Below are positions 61,238 through 64,000 of a stretch of DNA of 64,000 nt, one piece after another (the first letter of the stretch is position 1; every line of letters starts with the position of its first letter). The DNA comes from Streptomyces griseoflavus (GTDB lineage: Bacteria; Actinomycetota; Actinomycetes; Streptomycetales; Streptomycetaceae). The notes under the pieces are model-generated. The model saw only the letters and a program-made list of their open reading frames with translations, was not told the origin of the DNA and searched no databases. The translations under genes were made by a program, and so were the position numbers. The stretch spans positions 1 to 64,000 of the forward strand of contig NZ_BMUC01000018.1 of the NCBI RefSeq assembly GCF_014649995.1, given 5' to 3'.

Positions 61238-62775
61238 ATGCCAGCTCACACCCCCGAACGTGAACTCACCTACGACTACGTCGTCATAGGCGGCGGCACC
61301 GCCGGATCCGTCATCGCCTCCCGGCTGACCGAGAACCCGGACGTGACCGTCGCCGTCATCGAGGGCGGCCCCAGCGACGTCGGCCGCGACGACGTACTGA
61401 CCCTGCGCCGCTGGATGGGCCTGCTCGGCGGCGAACTGGACTACGACTACCCGACCACCGAACAGCCGCGCGGCAACTCGCACATCCGGCACAGCCGCGC
61501 CCGCGTCCTCGGCGGCTGCTCCTCGCACAACACGCTCATCGCGTTCAAGCCGCTGCCGTCCGACTGGGACGAGTGGGAGGCGGCCGGCGCCAAGGGCTGG
61601 GGCGCGGTGCAGATGGAGGCCTACTACGCCCGGCTCCGCAACAACATCGTCCCGGTCGACGAGAAGGACCGCAACGCCATCGCCCGGGACTTCGTCGACG
61701 CCGCGCGGACCGCCCTCGACGTGCCCCGGATCGAGGGCTTCAACGAGAAGCCGTTCGCCGAAGGCGTCGGCTTCTTCGACCTGGCCTACCACCCGGAGGA
61801 CAACAAACGCTCCTCGGCCTCGGTGGCCTACCTCCATCCCGTGATGGACGAGCGCCCCAACCTCACGCTCATGCTGGAGACCTGGGCGTACCGGCTGGAA
61901 CTGGACGGCACCCGCGCCGAGGGCGTCCACGTGCGCGCCAAGGACGGCGAGGAGATCCTCGTCAGGGCGCGGCGCGAGGTGGTGCTGTGCGCCGGAGCCG
62001 TCGACTCCCCGCGGCTGCTGCTGCACTCCGGCATCGGTCCCCGTGCCGACCTGGAGGCGCTCGGCATACCCGTGGCGCTCGACCTGCCCGGCGTCGGTGA
62101 GAACCTGCTCGACCACCCCGAGTCGGTGATCGTCTGGGAGACGGACGGCCCCATCCCGGAGAACTCCGCGATGGACTCCGACGCCGGACTGTTCGTGCGC
62201 CGCGATCCCGAGCACGCGGGCCCCGACCTGATGTTCCACTTCTACCAGATCCCGTTCACCGACAACCCGGAGCGACTGGGCTACCGGCGGCCGGAGTTCG
62301 GTGTCTCCATGACCCCGAACATCCCCAAGCCGAAGTCTCGCGGCCGCCTCTACCTCACCAGCGCCGACCCGGACGTCAAACCGGCCCTCGACTTCCGCTA
62401 CTTCACCGACGAGGACGACTACGACGGGCGCACCCTCGTCGACGGCATCCGCATCGCCCGCGAGATCGCGAAGACCGAACCGCTGGCCCACTGGCTCAGG
62501 CGTGAGGTCGCGCCCGGACCTGACGTCACCGGCGACGAGGAACTGAGCGAGTACGCCCGCAAGGCCGCCCACACCGTCTACCACCCGGCGGGCACCTGCA
62601 GGATGGGCGACGCCGGCGACGAACAGGCGGTCGTCGACCCGGAGCTGCGGATCCGCGGACTGCGGGGCATCCGGATCGCGGACGCCTCCGTCTTCCCGAC
62701 CATGACCGCCGTCAACCCGATGATCTGCGTCCTCATGGTCGGCGAACGCGCCGCCGACCTGATCGGAGGCGCCGC

Positions 62776-62779
<4 letters not shown>
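61238..62779 (+). CDS. GMC family oxidoreductase, choline dehydrogenase type
   Basis: This 513-residue FAD-dependent GMC oxidoreductase has the dinucleotide motif [19 protein letters not shown] at residue 13, GMC signature 1 in [19 protein letters not shown] near residue 87 and signature 2 in [15 protein letters not shown] near residue 252. The active-site His is in [14 protein letters not shown] and the Asn in TAVNPMI near the end. Context supports choline to betaine aldehyde oxidation. CCGGAGGAG precedes the ATG. Its stop overlaps the ABC gene as GTGA. Confidence 0.92.
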
Positions 62780-63920
<1,141 letters not shown>

Positions 63921-63921
<1 letters not shown>

Positions 63922-64000
63922 TGGCGATCCTCACCGCACCGGCCGGCAAGGCGTCCCCGCGGGGCGTCCGGACCAGCCCGGCCGTCCGCAAACTGGCCGC
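63921..64000 (+). CDS. Betaine/proline ABC transporter permease, N-terminus only
   Basis: ATG 63921 overlaps the last base of the previous stop (TGATG). The 26 visible residues, MAILTAPAGKASPRGVRTSP and on, are basic and precede any membrane helix. The assignment as permease rests on position directly after a ProV-type ATPase. The rest lies beyond the window. Confidence 0.6.

Overview
The window comes from a high-GC filamentous actinomycete, almost certainly a Streptomyces. Codon third positions are overwhelmingly G/C, GTG and TTG starts are common, many genes overlap by 4 nt (ATGA/GTGA), and the core genes (guaA, pcrA, icmB, sucCD, purNH, folD, mdh, choline oxidation) are ones I remember as lying in this order in Streptomyces chromosomes. 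That synteny statement is from memory, not from a search.

Region 1 (1-23.4 kb) is core and envelope-related. It holds a truncated secreted repeat protein, then chorismate mutase behind a predicted leaderless leader peptide and terminator (an aromatic amino acid attenuator). Next come guaA, a PNPOx-like protein, a class II aldolase, DoxX and PspC membrane proteins, and a PspC-type histidine kinase/LuxR regulator pair. Two NlpC/P60 cell-wall hydrolases follow, one behind a c-di-AMP (ydaO-type) riboswitch, then pcrA, an M23 peptidase, an esterase and icmB.

Region 2 (20.3-28.2 kb) is a compact five-gene cassette of unknown function: DUF5691 and SWIM zinc-finger proteins on the minus strand, diverging from MoxR AAA+ ATPase, DUF5682 and VWA proteins on the plus strand. 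A 13-bp inverted repeat sits between the two divergent arms.

Region 3 (28.3-38.9 kb) holds a low-complexity exported protein, sucCD, a helix-turn-helix/sigma-like/membrane fusion protein, a DUF6350 (PerM-type) membrane protein, an 85-bp MITE-like inverted-repeat element, and purNH ending in a strong terminator.

Region 4 (38.9-53.7 kb) is the most interesting part: a one-direction accessory cluster between purH and folD. It begins with a gamma-butyrolactone-receptor-like TetR gene. Two ARE-like operators flank that gene, the second standing before an XRE regulator/metallo-beta-lactamase operon. Then follow a flavin reductase, a Gfo/Idh/MocA dehydrogenase, a luciferase-like monooxygenase, two paralogous small P-loop kinase-like proteins and an MFS exporter. 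The cluster ends with an AvrD-family protein, a KAS III enzyme, an acyl carrier protein, a HAD phosphatase, an MDR reductase and an AfsA-family protein. KAS III plus ACP can make a beta-ketoacyl-ACP, and AfsA and AvrD both act on beta-ketoacyl groups. The gene set therefore suggests synthesis, export and sensing of a butenolide/syringolide-like signalling molecule.

Region 5 (53.7-64 kb) returns to core genes: folD, a DUF3017 protein, an HTH/DUF2690 membrane regulator, mdh behind two overlapping palindromes, and a choline-to-betaine oxidation and uptake operon that runs off the window end. No rRNA, tRNA, CRISPR array, complete insertion sequence or phage gene was seen.
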